From Xestospongia bergquistia (taxonomy: Eukaryota; Porifera; Demospongiae; Haplosclerida; Petrosiidae), in NCBI GenBank assembly GCA_963965975.1, contig OZ014417.1, positions 1,841,821-1,905,820 on the forward strand: a DNA stretch of 64,000 bases. Reading direction: 5' to 3'. Shown one piece after another: positions 1 to 9,374 of the stretch (positions are counted from its first letter, which is position 1; each line of letters opens with the position of its first letter). The notes beneath the pieces are model-generated. The model was not told the DNA's origin, searched no databases, and saw nothing but the letters and a program-made list of their open reading frames with translations. The translations under genes were made by a program, and so were the position numbers.

Positions 1-156
1 TACATTCCTGTATATCCACCTCCTCCTCAAAGACCTCAACCTCCTCCTCACAGGTCTGAAGCAACTAGTCGTGTATGTCCCATCTGTAATCTTGTATACC
101 CTACTAGAATGTCACAACAGGAGTTTGAATGTCATGTTAACACCCATTTCCAATGA
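1..156 (+). CDS. 3' end of a RING/TRAF-cluster gene: Pro-rich linker and C-terminal UBZ-like zinc finger (partial)
   Basis: The reading frame is open from the window edge to a TGA at 154-156 and gives 51 residues. A Pro-rich stretch is followed by a C2H2-type finger with the core VCPICNLVYP, a Cys-x2-Cys pair and a His-x3-His pair (CHVNTH). The finger nearly duplicates the C-terminus of the complete paralogue at 4366-5646. It resembles the ubiquitin-binding zinc fingers at the C-termini of TAX1BP1 and CALCOCO2, but that likeness is from memory of the family. The start and any RING domain lie outside the window. It is inferred to be the last exon of another cluster member, so the cluster extends leftward. 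Confidence 0.75.
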   Translation, partial: YIPVYPPPPQRPQPPPHRSEATSRVCPICNLVYPTRMSQQEFECHVNTHFQ

Positions 157-517
157 TTTGACTTGTCCATATAAATAATTGTCATTGAAGTATGACATTT
201 TTAACAGTATTATTTACTTATGTTTATTGTAACTATATAGTTTGTCAATGATATTTTAAATAAATGGGTAGCCACATATACCATTGAATTAGTTTTCCAC
301 TATCTCAATGGCTAAGATTTAAGAGTATACTTGTATAGAGATATTCCGATATGTTCTGTGTAGAACCCCAACCACATATGGAATAGATGTCATTTGTCAT
401 ACACCAAAGCTTGTAACATCATCTATTGTATCATAATGCAGTCACTTAACAACTAATATACATCCCTTTCAAAATACCTAAATCATACTAACTAATTTAT
501 GTCACAACAGAACTTAA

Positions 518-676
518 GCATCATATTACTGTTCACTTTCATATCATGTTAATATTCACTTTCGTATCATATTAATATTCACTTTCGGATTATGTTACTG
601 TTCACTTTCACATTATGTTAATATTCACTTTCATATCATGTTACTGTTCACTTTCACATTATGTTACTATTCACTT
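518..676. repeat. 23-bp tandem repeat, about 6.5 copies
   Basis: The unit begins TTCACTTTC and runs through TATCATGTTAATA with substitutions. It lies in the 157-797 intergenic stretch, about 120 bp upstream of the broken gene at 798. I see no gene or RNA elsewhere in that stretch. Confidence 0.85.
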
Positions 677-797
677 ACAGTGATTTAATTGACTAGTACA
701 ACATTATACATGTAATAACTGAAATATGAGATCTTTTTGTGTTAATTGTTATTAATAATTTAAGGTATTCAAGTATGGGTGTGACCAGTTTATACTG

Positions 798-1946
798 ATG
801 GCAGAGAGAGAGATTGATGAGTCTGGTGGATTTGATTAATCATCATTTTATAGAGGAGCTACCAGCTACCCTAGTCTGTCCTGTGTGTCTACTACCTTGT
901 AAAGAGCCCCACCTTATATCATGTTGTTGTAAAAAAGCCTGTCACTCTTGTATCTCCATAGTTCAACTAGCTGGGCAACCTTGCGCACTTTGTCGTACAC
1001 CATAATTTGCAACTATGATAGACAGAGAAGTAGAGAGACAAGTGTTGGTTTATTGTAACAATAAACAAGATGGATGTACTTGGATAGGAGAACTGTATCA
1101 ATTAGAGGGACACTTAAATACATGTTTAAGTTGTTTTCATCATAACTATGTGTTATGTAAGTACAAGTGTGGGTTTCGTTGTCCCCAGGAACAGATGTTC
1201 ATACATGAGAGAGATGAATGTGAGCTAAGACCTGAAATTGTACTCACAAAGACAATAGATGATTTAACAAAGAAAGTTGCTGATTTGGAAAGAAAGCTTA
1301 CAAATAAACAGAAAATTACACATGCTCAGAAAAAGAAGCTTGCTGAAACAGAAGACAACCTTAAAAGGACACAAGATCAATGCGAACTAGTCACTACTGA
1401 AAATGTTGAGCTCAAGAAAAAAATGAAAAAGTAAGTCACTCCCACACACAGCTTCTATCAAATATCCCTCAACTTGTTTATATATCTCCTCCTTCAAGGT
1501 CTATATCACACCCCCAGACTGTCAATGGAACTGATCTTCAAGTGAAGATAGTGGAATTGGAATATAAACTAAAGCACCTTCAGTTGAAACACAATGAAAG
1601 AATAATTGAGAAGAATCTAGCTATTGAAAATCTACAGATATCTCTGGAAACTAAAGAGACAGCATTGAATAGTCTGAAACATCAAGAAACAGATAAAGAG
1701 AGAAGTATCGAAGAACTCAATGTTGAAAATGGAGAATTAAGATGCCAACTCCATGATCTCCAAGAGCGTTTGGCACATCATCCCCCACCCCCACATGGTC
1801 ACCCTCCACCTCATCATCCTCCACCCCCACATGGTCACCCTCCACCTCACCATTACGGTTTTCCAAGACCACCTCCTCCTTTTCGACCTTCCCATTTTCC
1901 ACCTCCTCATCACAGATGTTTTCGTCCTCACAAAAGACCCCATTAG
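798..1946 (+). pseudogene. Broken RING/TRAF-zinc-finger gene with His/Pro-rich tail
   Basis: The ATG at 798 is followed by a cluster-type N-terminus (MAEREIDESGGFD) and a stop at 837-839. A small insertion relative to paralogues shifts the frame, so the RING is read only from the ATG at 814 or 817. A second lesion is an in-frame TAA at 1006-1008, where the paralogues have a Glu codon just after the RING. Three residues (SLK) before the first TRAF finger are also missing. Otherwise the gene looks fresh: TRAF-type fingers, a coiled coil, a good intron at 1431-1498 (GTAAGT...TTCAAG) that keeps frame, and a tail of repeated HGHPPPHH-like runs ending at 1946. It may be a young pseudogene. A shortened protein starting at 1015 is possible but would lack the RING. 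Confidence 0.7.
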
Positions 1947-2339
1947 CCATAACCTAAAGGAAACAATACATGTTCTGTATATACCACTTATTTGAATGTA
2001 ATAATAAGAATTTGAACATTAATTATATTAATAGTCACTTCCAGTGATATAGAACAACATTTGACAGAATACTTTTTCGCTTTTTTTAACAAAGTATGTG
2101 CACCATAATTATTAAATGTTACATGTGTTGTCATTGTATTGCTATAGGAGTTAGTTGTAGCTTATATCTCATGAACATAATCAGGTGTTTGTTATAGAGG
2201 ATTTAATTATCAAAAGCTACATCAAATATATAACATACTTTTGTTTCTGTGAATGGTCTTTAATTGCTTCATATTAGTTAGTGGTTATGACTGTGATTTG
2301 CACTACAGTCTAAGTATAGGTGTGGTTATCTTGACAAAA
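1947..2339. other. Intergenic, with a small duplicated fragment of the next gene's start
   Basis: This is AT-rich and mostly featureless. At about 2277-2297 the bases encode SGYDCDL, matching the SGYDCDF segment of the gene that begins at 2340, so a short stretch of the N-terminal coding sequence seems to have been copied upstream. No other feature seen. Confidence 0.5.
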
Positions 2340-3053
2340 ATGGCTGGGCTATGGGAAGAATTTGAAGAGCAGTTTATTTCCTCTGAGGAATTTAATGATC
2401 TTAGTGGATATGATTGTGATTTTATAGAGGATCCACCAGATGCTTTAGTCTGTCCTGTGTGTCTGTTACCTTGTAGAGAACCTCATATTTTATCTTGCTG
2501 TGGTAAAAAGGCTTGTCACTTCTGCATTAAAAAAATTCAACAAGTTAAACAACCTTGCCCTCTTTGTCGTACACTAGAGTTTGCAACTATGTTAGACAGA
2601 GAAGTAGAGAGACAAGTTTTAAGTCTAAAAGTCTATTGTGATAATAAGCAAGATGGGTGTGGCTGGACAGGTGAACTACGTCAGCAAGAAAGTCACACAA
2701 GTACATGTTTTTTTGCTGATATTCCATGTAAATACCAATGTGGGTGTTTTTGTCCTCGACTACAGATGCTCTTACATGAAAGTGATGAATGTGAGTTAAG
2801 ACCTGAAATTGTACTGACAAAGAAAATAAAAAGCTTGGAAAGACAAAACCAACAGCAGGTAAATGACTTGAAAAGTCAACACAGAGAAGAACTAGATGAC
2901 TTGAATAGTCAACACCATGTGCTAGTAAATCTATTGAAAGATCGCTACAATAAAAAAATAAATGACTTAGAAAGAGAAAGAAATAAATTCACTTTGCTGG
3001 CTATACTTTCCTTTGTTTTTTATTGCTGTACTTTGTTTTATTTTTTCCAATAA
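2340..3053 (+). CDS. RING + TRAF-zinc-finger protein with C-terminal membrane anchor
   Basis: The product is 237 residues. The ATG at 2340 (MAGLWEEF) is preferred because the longer frame upstream reads through a duplicated fragment. Domains in order: a RING-like Cys cluster (ALVCPVCLLPC ... CCGKKAC ... CPLC), about residues 35-75; two TRAF-type fingers (Cys-x6-Cys-x11-His-x3-Cys, then CKYQC ... HESDEC), about 95-155; a charged coiled coil, about 165-215; and a hydrophobic C-terminal segment (FTLLAILSFVFYCC), about 217-237, that ends the protein. The likely role is a tail-anchored E3 ubiquitin ligase or adaptor on an internal membrane. The RING and TRAF-finger roles are known for these families, while the location is inferred from the single terminal hydrophobic helix. 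No MATH domain is present, unlike classical TRAFs. It is the only cluster member here with a membrane tail. Confidence 0.8.
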   Translation: MAGLWEEFEEQFISSEEFNDLSGYDCDFIEDPPDALVCPVCLLPCREPHILSCCGKKACHFCIKKIQQVKQPCPLCRTLEFATMLDREVERQVLSLKVYCDNKQDGCGWTGELRQQESHTSTCFFADIPCKYQCGCFCPRLQMLLHESDECELRPEIVLTKKIKSLERQNQQQVNDLKSQHREELDDLNSQHHVLVNLLKDRYNKKINDLERERNKFTLLAILSFVFYCCTLFYFFQ

Positions 3054-3879
3054 TTAAATCTCTCGAGGGCAACATGTAAGGGGCAGGGTTTTATTATGCA
3101 ATTTTTTGATGTTTTCCTTATTAGGTATGTATGCACATTAAAATGGAAAATTAATGCTAAACATACTAATTGCCAATAATGATTACATGTAATTAGTTGA
3201 TTTATTATAATTTACAAATTCATTTCAAATAATTTGCTATGGCAATCTCCTGTCATAGTTATGTAAGATACAAAATACGCGTACATATTCAGTACTAAAT
3301 AATTATTAATAATTAATTTCCTTTCAGATGGAAAGAGACTGTACTATAGAAAGCACAGATCAATTTCCAGGTCTTTAATTGTATCTCTTCCAATGCAAAG
3401 TTAATTTATTATATTCATGCTCCTTTCCATTTCTTGTCTGTGCTAAGAGAGAGATTCCATTCCTTGGGATTATTGCCTAGATGACAGGTCATTTATTAGA
3501 TTGGTTGAAAAAGTCGATACAATTTCCCTGGTTCAGGCCTAGAGCACCATTTAAACAGAAGGTCTGCACTATCTAACACTTGTGTAGCAACTGGTGTACC
3601 AATTTTAAAACCTGCATCTGAAAGAGCTCCTTGTAGTATAATGTATATTATACTAGCAAAAAGACTTTTGTCTTACTGTGACTGTGACCTAATATTATCA
3701 GTAAAATTGTCAGATAAATATATATAATTACTTGAAATAAGTATTTGTTATAAAATAAAAATTCCAAAATACTGCATGCTTGTTTCAGAAGAAACAGGAG
3801 CACCGCAATTGTCAGGTTGAGATGGCAAGGAGTGTACCGGAAGTGCGTGGGCGTTTGTTACGTAGTCTTTACTATCTAT
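3054..3879. other. Intergenic, no gene recognised
   Basis: AT-rich sequence between the membrane-anchored RING gene and the hAT relic. Short frames exist but none has recognisable content. Part of it could be decayed transposon, but I cannot support that. Confidence 0.4.
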
Positions 3880-4271
3880 GCTAAAACAAAACAATACGTC
3901 TATTCTTATAAAGAGAGGCAAATTCATCAATTATCTTATCATAGTCCAGTTGCTGTGCTACTTCCTTCTCTATTGCTAAAGTAGCCAAATCTGAAAGGCG
4001 ATCTTCTGTCATCCTAGTTCTGAGACGAGTCTTAATTCTTTTGAGAGCAGAAAATGATCATTCACTTTCAGCACTAGTCACCACTATCGTAAGCGCAATT
4101 TTAGTTAATAAATAGAGGGTGTTGTAAGCTGGTTGACAAGAGTGAAGATAACTTTTAAAGGTTGCCAACGTGTTAACAGTACACTGAGACACACGTGGTT
4201 GACATAATAAAGTAACGTGGGTGGGACAAACGTTTAGGTTGGGCCTGGCCCCCCCCATAGATCCGCCTCCG
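3880..4271 (-). mobile_element. hAT transposase relic (C-terminal dimerisation domain)
   Basis: On the minus strand the frame gives the hAT C-terminal dimerisation signature: VVTSAESE, then a stop codon at 4055-4057, then SFSALKRIKTRLRTRMTEDR and LSDLATLAIE, ending at a stop at 3880-3882. In intact hAT or ZMYM-type transposases this block reads ...S-A-E-R-x-F-S..., so the stop sits inside the hallmark motif and the copy is dead. The upstream end (about 4258-4271) contains GGAGGCGGATCTATGG, similar to hAT terminal sequences, so this may be an internally deleted element. It sits directly upstream of the RING gene at 4366. The family call is from motif memory. Confidence 0.7.
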
Positions 4272-4365
4272 TATGACCTAAATATGTATTATGAGTGAAC
4301 ATGACTGCTATCGTTGTACTACTATGGATCACTATTATAGTTTAAATAGTTCTATCCCACTCACA

Positions 4366-5646
4366 ATGGCTGAAATTGGTGGATATGATTGTCAGTTAAC
4401 AGAGAAACCACCTGATAGTCTAATCTGTCCTGTGTGTCTACTACCTCATAGAGAGCCCCATCTTATATCATGTTGTGGTATAAAAGTCTGCAACTGTTGT
4501 ATCTCCAGAGTCCAACTAGCTGGGCAACCTTGCCCTTTTTGTCGTACACCAGAGTTTCACACTATGATAGATAGAGATATAGAGAGACAAGTTTTAAGTC
4601 TAAAAGTTTATTGTAATAATAAAGAAGATGGATGTACTTGGATAGGAGAACTACGTCAATTAGAGAGACACTTAGACACTTGTTTTTATCATGACACTAT
4701 ATCATGTAAGTACAAATGTGGACTTCGTTGTCCTCAGCAACAGATGTTGATTCATGAGAGAGAGGAATGTGAACTAAGACCTGAAATTGTACTTACAAAG
4801 ACAATAGATGAATTAACAAAGAGGATTACTGAGTTGGAAAGTACATGTAAAGAACAGAGTCTTATGATTAAAAGACAACAAGATATCATTGAAGCACATC
4901 AACTTCAAAGTAACAACCAATATCTTCATGAACAAGCTTATAAGTTGTCAGAAGAAAGGAAAGAGATTGTGTTGGTTGGTTCCAATGAGGACTTCCAGGT
5001 TGGAATGAAGAAAGAAAGAAAGAACCAAGTTAATTTTACTGCTAGTGTAAATATCGATGATATGATGACAGAACTGACAAGGCGTCAAGAAAAAATCGAT
5101 GAACTGGAGGATAAACTCAAGCAATTACAAATAAAGTTTAATGATATCACTGGGAGTACTGAGAGTGATGTTGTTCCTAAGGAATCACCAGATACCAAAG
5201 AGACAGCAATGAATGGTCTGAAGAATTTAAAACAAGCTATGACGAAAAGTTACGAACAAATTAAACGTCGTGTTCCAGATTCATTTCGTTCAGGGCAATC
5301 TTCTCAAAGACATTCCTCGCAAACAAATCCTCCTACTGCTCCTTACAATCCTCCCTCTCCACTTGTCCTTCACTTCCCTCCCCAACAGTCACAACCTTGG
5401 CCTCCCCAACAGCCACAGCCTCGGCCTCCCCAACAGCCACAGCCTCGGCCTCCCCAACAGCCACAGCCTCGGCTTCCCCAACAGCCACAGCCTCGGCCTC
5501 CCCAACAGCCACAGCCTTGGCCTCCCCAACAGCCACAGTTACAGCCCCAACCTAGTAGTCGTGTCTGTCCTATTTGCAATCTTGTCTATCCTATGAATGT
5601 GTCCCAGCAAGAGTTTGAACATCATGTTAATAGCCACTTCCAGTGA
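4366..5646 (+). CDS. RING + TRAF-zinc-finger + coiled coil + Pro/Gln repeats + UBZ-like finger
   Basis: The product is 426 residues, the most complete member of the cluster. The start is set at MAEIGGYDC because paralogues begin there; a frame open from 4291 joins a conserved upstream peptide only in this copy. RING-like domain: Cys21, 24, 36, 37, 42, 45, 56 and 59, with no His at the usual fourth ligand. TRAF-type finger 1: Cys83, Cys90, His102, Cys106. Finger 2: Cys114, Cys118/122, His130, Cys135. A coiled coil follows (about 150-310), then seven 8-residue P-P-Q-Q-P-Q-P-R/W repeats and a C-terminal finger with core VCPICNLVYP and a His pair. The expected role is a ubiquitin ligase (RING) that oligomerises through the coil and reads ubiquitin through the terminal finger. 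This is inferred from domain families. Cellular pathway unknown. Confidence 0.85.
   Translation: MAEIGGYDCQLTEKPPDSLICPVCLLPHREPHLISCCGIKVCNCCISRVQLAGQPCPFCRTPEFHTMIDRDIERQVLSLKVYCNNKEDGCTWIGELRQLERHLDTCFYHDTISCKYKCGLRCPQQQMLIHEREECELRPEIVLTKTIDELTKRITELESTCKEQSLMIKRQQDIIEAHQLQSNNQYLHEQAYKLSEERKEIVLVGSNEDFQVGMKKERKNQVNFTASVNIDDMMTELTRRQEKIDELEDKLKQLQIKFNDITGSTESDVVPKESPDTKETAMNGLKNLKQAMTKSYEQIKRRVPDSFRSGQSSQRHSSQTNPPTAPYNPPSPLVLHFPPQQSQPWPPQQPQPRPPQQPQPRPPQQPQPRLPQQPQPRPPQQPQPWPPQQPQLQPQPSSRVCPICNLVYPMNVSQQEFEHHVNSHFQ
5377..5544 (+). repeat. Coding 24-bp tandem repeat, seven copies
   Basis: The unit CCTCCCCAACAGCCACAGCC + TCGG encodes PPQQPQPR. The copies are nearly identical, so the repeat is young and its number is likely to vary between individuals. 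It lies within the RING/TRAF gene at 4366-5646, just before the UBZ-like finger. Confidence 0.9.
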
Positions 5647-5694
5647 CTACAACTTTAAACAAGACTTCATTTGATAATGCTATATTGTTTGGTA

Positions 5695-5763
5695 ATAACT
5701 ATTGTTATGTTTACTTAATAACTATTGTTATGTTTACTTAATAACTATTGTTATGTTTACTTA
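5695..5763. repeat. 23-bp tandem repeat, three identical copies
   Basis: The unit ATAACTATTGTTATGTTTAC + TTA occurs three times without change, about 50 bp downstream of the stop of the gene at 4366-5646. Confidence 0.9.
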
Positions 5764-5939
5764 ATTGATAAATAATGTGTCCTTGTATTGTACAAGTCAT
5801 GATATAAGTAATATGATTGTATTAGTCAACATTATGCTTGCTTTCTAGGCTCTGAAATGTAACAACAAAATGAGGTTACAATCTCAATGTTATAATCTGA
5901 GTATGCCATTCTAGTCAATATATAAATACACTCAGTTTA

Positions 5940-6210
5940 TACAGGTCCCATCTCACTCATGATCACCACTCACAATACATATAGCAGAGATGATTGTCAG
6001 CTAACAGAGAAACCACTGGATATTTTAGAACCTCTCCAGAGTCCAGTAAGCAAGATGATTGATCCTGTTATGACGTTGCTATACACCTAACTTCATTACT
6101 TTACTATATAGAGAAGTAGACATAGAAAGTTTATAAGTACAATAGTTTATAGTGAAAACAACAAAGACGAGTGTACTTGTATAGAAGGAAGCATAAACTA
6201 GCTTGTTTTA
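5940..6210 (+). pseudogene. Decayed RING/TRAF paralogue relic
   Basis: Fragments of the cluster coding sequence remain in order: DDCQLTEKPLDIL (N-terminus), SKMIDPVMTLLYT (the RING exit, where live copies have a Cys-x2-Cys), then a stretch like REVDIESL and a run ending near the first TRAF finger. Most of the RING is deleted and several stops are present. A closely related relic with the same deletion lies at about 9375-9535, and the ~100 bp upstream is also shared, so one relic was copied after it broke. Confidence 0.65.
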
Positions 6211-6507
6211 CTCTTTATGTTGTTTTATATAATAATTATTCTTATATATAATTATGCTTGTTTTCTACATAACTTTTGTTACTTGCTATAAGCTCATTGT
6301 GATCAACACAATACAATAAGTAATATGGTGGTATTAGGAACAATACTACTGCATTCATTGCTATGTTTATATTAACATATCAATATAAATGTAGCCATCT
6401 CTATATAGGGATTACTACTGGTTGCATAACTACTAAGACTTTACTAGGAATACACAAAGTTGAATTATGTTTTTGGTAGTACTACAACAACTTTATACTA
6501 CATACCT

Positions 6508-6606
6508 ATGAGTGAACATGACTGCTATTGTTGTACTACTACAGATCATTATTATAGTTTAAATAGTTCCTATCCCATTCACAATGGCAGAAGTTGGTGG
6601 ATATGA
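6508..6606 (+). promoter_or_regulatory. Conserved upstream ORF overlapping the start of the next RING gene
   Basis: The 32-codon frame begins MSEHDCYCCTTTDHYYSLNS and ends at a TGA inside the main coding sequence, overlapping the ATG at 6584 in another frame. The same peptide with few changes occurs upstream of the genes at 4366 and 9680. Preservation may reflect either a translated regulatory uORF or simply a conserved 5' leader copied along with each gene. Confidence 0.45.
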
Positions 6607-7255
6607 TTGTCAGTTCACAGAGAAACCACCAGATGTCCTCATCTGTCCTGTGTGTCTACTACCATGTAGAGAGCCTCACCTTATATCATGTTGTGGTAAA
6701 AAAGTTTGTCATTCTTGTATCTCCAGAGTCCAACAAAATGATAAACCCTGTCCTCATTGTCGTACACATGCATTCATTACTTTACTAGATAGAGAAGTAG
6801 AGAGACAAGTGTTGAGTCTAAAGGTCTATTGTAATAATAAACAAGATGGATGTACATGGATGGGAGAATTACGTCAATTAGAGCAACACTTGAATAGTTG
6901 TAATGCATTATGTAAGTACAAATGTGGACTTCGTTGTCCCCAGCAACAGATGTTCATCCATGAGAGAGATGAATGTGAGCTAAGACCTGAGATTGTACTC
7001 ACAAAGACAATAGATGAATTAACAAAGAAGCTTCTTGAAATGGAAAAAGAAACACTTGTCACTCGCAACGAGCACTTACAAGATGAACTTGGTCAGTATA
7101 AGAGAAGAATAGCAGCAGCACAAACTGCCTTAGAAGGGGACTATGACAAAAAAGAAGAAAGTAGGAAAGTTAGATCTGTCTTAAGGAGACGAAGATCAGA
7201 ATTACTAAAAAGTCCAAGTAAGATTAATGAACTTCCATCTGAATCAGAATGCTAG
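6584..7255 (+). CDS. RING + TRAF-zinc-finger protein, short coiled-coil form
   Basis: The product is 223 residues. RING-like Cys cluster at residues 21-59 (LICPVC, CCGKKVCHSC, CPHC), TRAF-type fingers at about 83-135 (CNNKQDGC ... His ... Cys, then CKYKC ... HERDEC), then only ~70 residues of charged coiled coil ending in a basic stretch (RSVLRRRRSELLKS). It has no UBZ-like finger or membrane tail. The start is chosen by alignment to paralogues (MAEVGGYDC). An out-of-frame conserved uORF overlaps the start. The gene may act as a truncated ligase or as a competitor for oligomerisation; that is speculation from domain content. Confidence 0.8.
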   Translation: MAEVGGYDCQFTEKPPDVLICPVCLLPCREPHLISCCGKKVCHSCISRVQQNDKPCPHCRTHAFITLLDREVERQVLSLKVYCNNKQDGCTWMGELRQLEQHLNSCNALCKYKCGLRCPQQQMFIHERDECELRPEIVLTKTIDELTKKLLEMEKETLVTRNEHLQDELGQYKRRIAAAQTALEGDYDKKEESRKVRSVLRRRRSELLKSPSKINELPSESEC

Positions 7256-7261
7256 AAGTCA

Positions 7262-7404
7262 GTAGATATTATTGTTAATAAAGAAACCACCTGATATCCT
7301 AGTCTGTCCTGTGTGTCTACTACCTTGTAGTGAGCCTCACCTTATATAGTGTTGTGGTATAAAAGCCTGATTTTGAATATTATATTGATAGTCACTTCCA
7401 ATAA
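7262..7404 (+). pseudogene. RING/TRAF relic: N-terminus fused to C-terminus by internal deletion
   Basis: The bases encode KKPPDILVCPVCLLPC and EPHLI, then a stop in place of Ser, then CCGIKA and a stop. About 15 bases later the sequence matches the extreme C-terminus of the gene at 4366-5646 (FEYYIDSHFQ and stop, with similar 3' flank). Everything between is gone. The parent was therefore a UBZ-tailed copy. Confidence 0.7.
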
Positions 7405-7732
7405 ATACAATTGAACAAAACTGGATTTGATAATGATATTTTATTTTAATATTATGTTAATTATGTTTAATTTTTACAACTATCTTTCATTAATAAAAGT
7501 TTATCATGATCAATACAATGCAATGATTTTTAATTAAGTAATCAATTCATATCAGTCAACATCATGCTTGCTTTCTGGAATATGACAGCAAAATGAGGTT
7601 ACAATCACAGTGCCGACATCATAGCCAAATTATTATAGTCAAAGCATGTATGGCTGCCATCTTTCTAATCAAAGTATAAAATATAGTCATATAATTTAAA
7701 TAGCCTCCATCTCCCTCACCAGGTCCACTTAT

Positions 7733-7950
7733 AATGGAAGTTGGTGGATTTATTACCTGTTCATAGAGACAACACCAGATACATTAAACCCTCCATCTTA
7801 CATCATATTGAAGTAAGATGGAGGGTTGTATCATCAAGATGATCGATCCTGTCCTCATTGTTATACACTTACATTCCATTATTTGACGAATACAGAAGTA
7901 GATATACATTTTTCAAGTATAATAGTCTATTGTGAAGGTAAGTCCAGCAG
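7733..7950 (+). pseudogene. Decayed RING/TRAF paralogue relic with an inverted duplication
   Basis: It begins ATGGAAGTTGGTGG (MEVGG), continues through a degenerate PPD-like segment, and retains KMIDPVLIVIHLHS and a remnant of the REVE linker. Stops occur throughout. A perfect 15-bp inverted repeat at 7787-7801 and 7813-7827 sits where live copies encode the middle of the RING. Confidence 0.6.
7787..7827. repeat. Perfect 15-bp inverted repeat, 11-bp loop
   Basis: AACCCTCCATCTTAC is followed after 11 bases by its exact reverse complement. The left arm corresponds to the RING codons for EPHLI in the paralogues. The right arm has no counterpart, suggesting a templated inverted insertion at a break. 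Confidence 0.85.
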
Positions 7951-8090
7951 GATGTTGTACTTTGTTACGTATAGTTAATGACGTTTGGATTTAGGGGGCT
8001 GGGATCAGTTTAATACAGTGCAAAGTATGTATTTCCTGTTGTACAAAGAGGCAGTGTCAATGAAGAACACTTGTATCCATCCCACTCACT

Positions 8091-9140
8091 ATGGCAGAAG
8101 TTGGTGGATATGATTGTCTGTTCATAGAGAAACCACCAGATCCCTTAGTCTGTCCTGTGTGTCTACTACCTTGTAGAGAGCCCCATCTTATATCATGTTG
8201 TGGTAAAAAAGTTTGTCACTCTTGTATCTCCAGAGTCCAACAAGAGGATCAACCCTGTCCTCTTTGTCGTACACCAGAGTTTACTACTTTGTTAGATAGA
8301 GAAGTAGAGAGACAGATTTTGAGTCTAAAAGTTTATTGTAATAATAAAGAAGATGGATGTATGTGGATAGGAGAACTACGTCAACTAGAACAACACTTAA
8401 CTACATGTTTCTATGGCAACATATCATGTAAGTACGTATGTGGACTTCATTGCCCACGACAACAGATGTTTTTACATGAGAGAGATGAATGTGAACTACG
8501 ACCTGAGGTTGTACTCACAGAAAGAATTGAAGACTTGAATTGGAATATAAATAATTTGAAAAGAAAATGTAATGATCAGGAACGACAGCTGAATCAACAG
8601 AGACAAAAGATCAGAACACAACAAGTTCATATTGATGAAAGCGAGGGAACCATTGAACAAGTATTGAAGGCAAATGCAAAAACAAACGAGAAACTTAACA
8701 AAACAGAAACTGAGAAAGAAGCACTTGCTTTTCAAGTCCAATGCCTTCAAAGTGAAGTTTCAATGTATCGTCAAAGAATTGAAAATTTACGTACTCAAAT
8801 TTTTGCAACTTTAGAGAAAGATACCAAAGAAGCAGAGACTATGGAAATAAAATTATTTAACTCAAAAAGTATTGATCAAAAAGATGACACAGTAACAATG
8901 AGCAGGCCAAGTGAAAAAATTGATGAAGATATAATAGATGAGCTATTACCAGTACCAGATATTAAGTTGGAGGATGACAATATACTTGTCTTTAGAGAAA
9001 AAAAAGGTTCACCTTCTTTTCCAATTGTATTAGCATATGATAATCAGGCTATAGAAGAAATGCATTTATCTGATGACAATGAAGAAGATTATCCTCAATG
9101 TAATAATAAAATAAAAGACAATGAATTTGAGTATTATTAA
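8091..9140 (+). CDS. RING + TRAF-zinc-finger protein with long coiled coil and acidic tail
   Basis: The product is 349 residues, starting MAEVGGYDCLF like its neighbours. RING-like cluster at residues 21-59 (LVCPVC, CCGKKVCHSC, CPLC), TRAF-type fingers at about 83-135 (CNNKEDGC ... CKYVC ... HERDEC), a coiled coil from about 150 to 250 with heptad-like Leu/Ile spacing, then an acidic, Tyr-ending tail (NKIKDNEFEYY). Its closest relative is the broken copy at 9680-10668, and the two form a recent tandem pair. Predicted role: a ubiquitin ligase or adaptor with a distinct C-terminal binding module. The tail matches nothing I recognise. Confidence 0.82.
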   Translation: MAEVGGYDCLFIEKPPDPLVCPVCLLPCREPHLISCCGKKVCHSCISRVQQEDQPCPLCRTPEFTTLLDREVERQILSLKVYCNNKEDGCMWIGELRQLEQHLTTCFYGNISCKYVCGLHCPRQQMFLHERDECELRPEVVLTERIEDLNWNINNLKRKCNDQERQLNQQRQKIRTQQVHIDESEGTIEQVLKANAKTNEKLNKTETEKEALAFQVQCLQSEVSMYRQRIENLRTQIFATLEKDTKEAETMEIKLFNSKSIDQKDDTVTMSRPSEKIDEDIIDELLPVPDIKLEDDNILVFREKKGSPSFPIVLAYDNQAIEEMHLSDDNEEDYPQCNNKIKDNEFEYY

Positions 9141-9374
9141 TAACTCACATAGATTATGACACAGTGTATAACTTTTTGTTTTAATTTATATAATTATAAA
9201 TTTCACATATTGAGTAGTAATTGGATTTGAAGTTATTCATTGTCTCAATTAGTAGGCTTACATAGAAATAATTATATGAGGTTACAATCTCAATGTCATA
9301 GTCTGAGTATGCCATTCTTGTCAAAATATTAATACACTCAGTTTATACAGATCCCATCCCACTCACCTACTCAC

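Noticed and set aside
4291..4365. N-terminal extension of the RING gene from the ATG at 4291
   Set aside because: In the two paralogous leaders the same peptide is out of frame with the RING protein, so the ancestral start is the later ATG. Reported as a finding instead.
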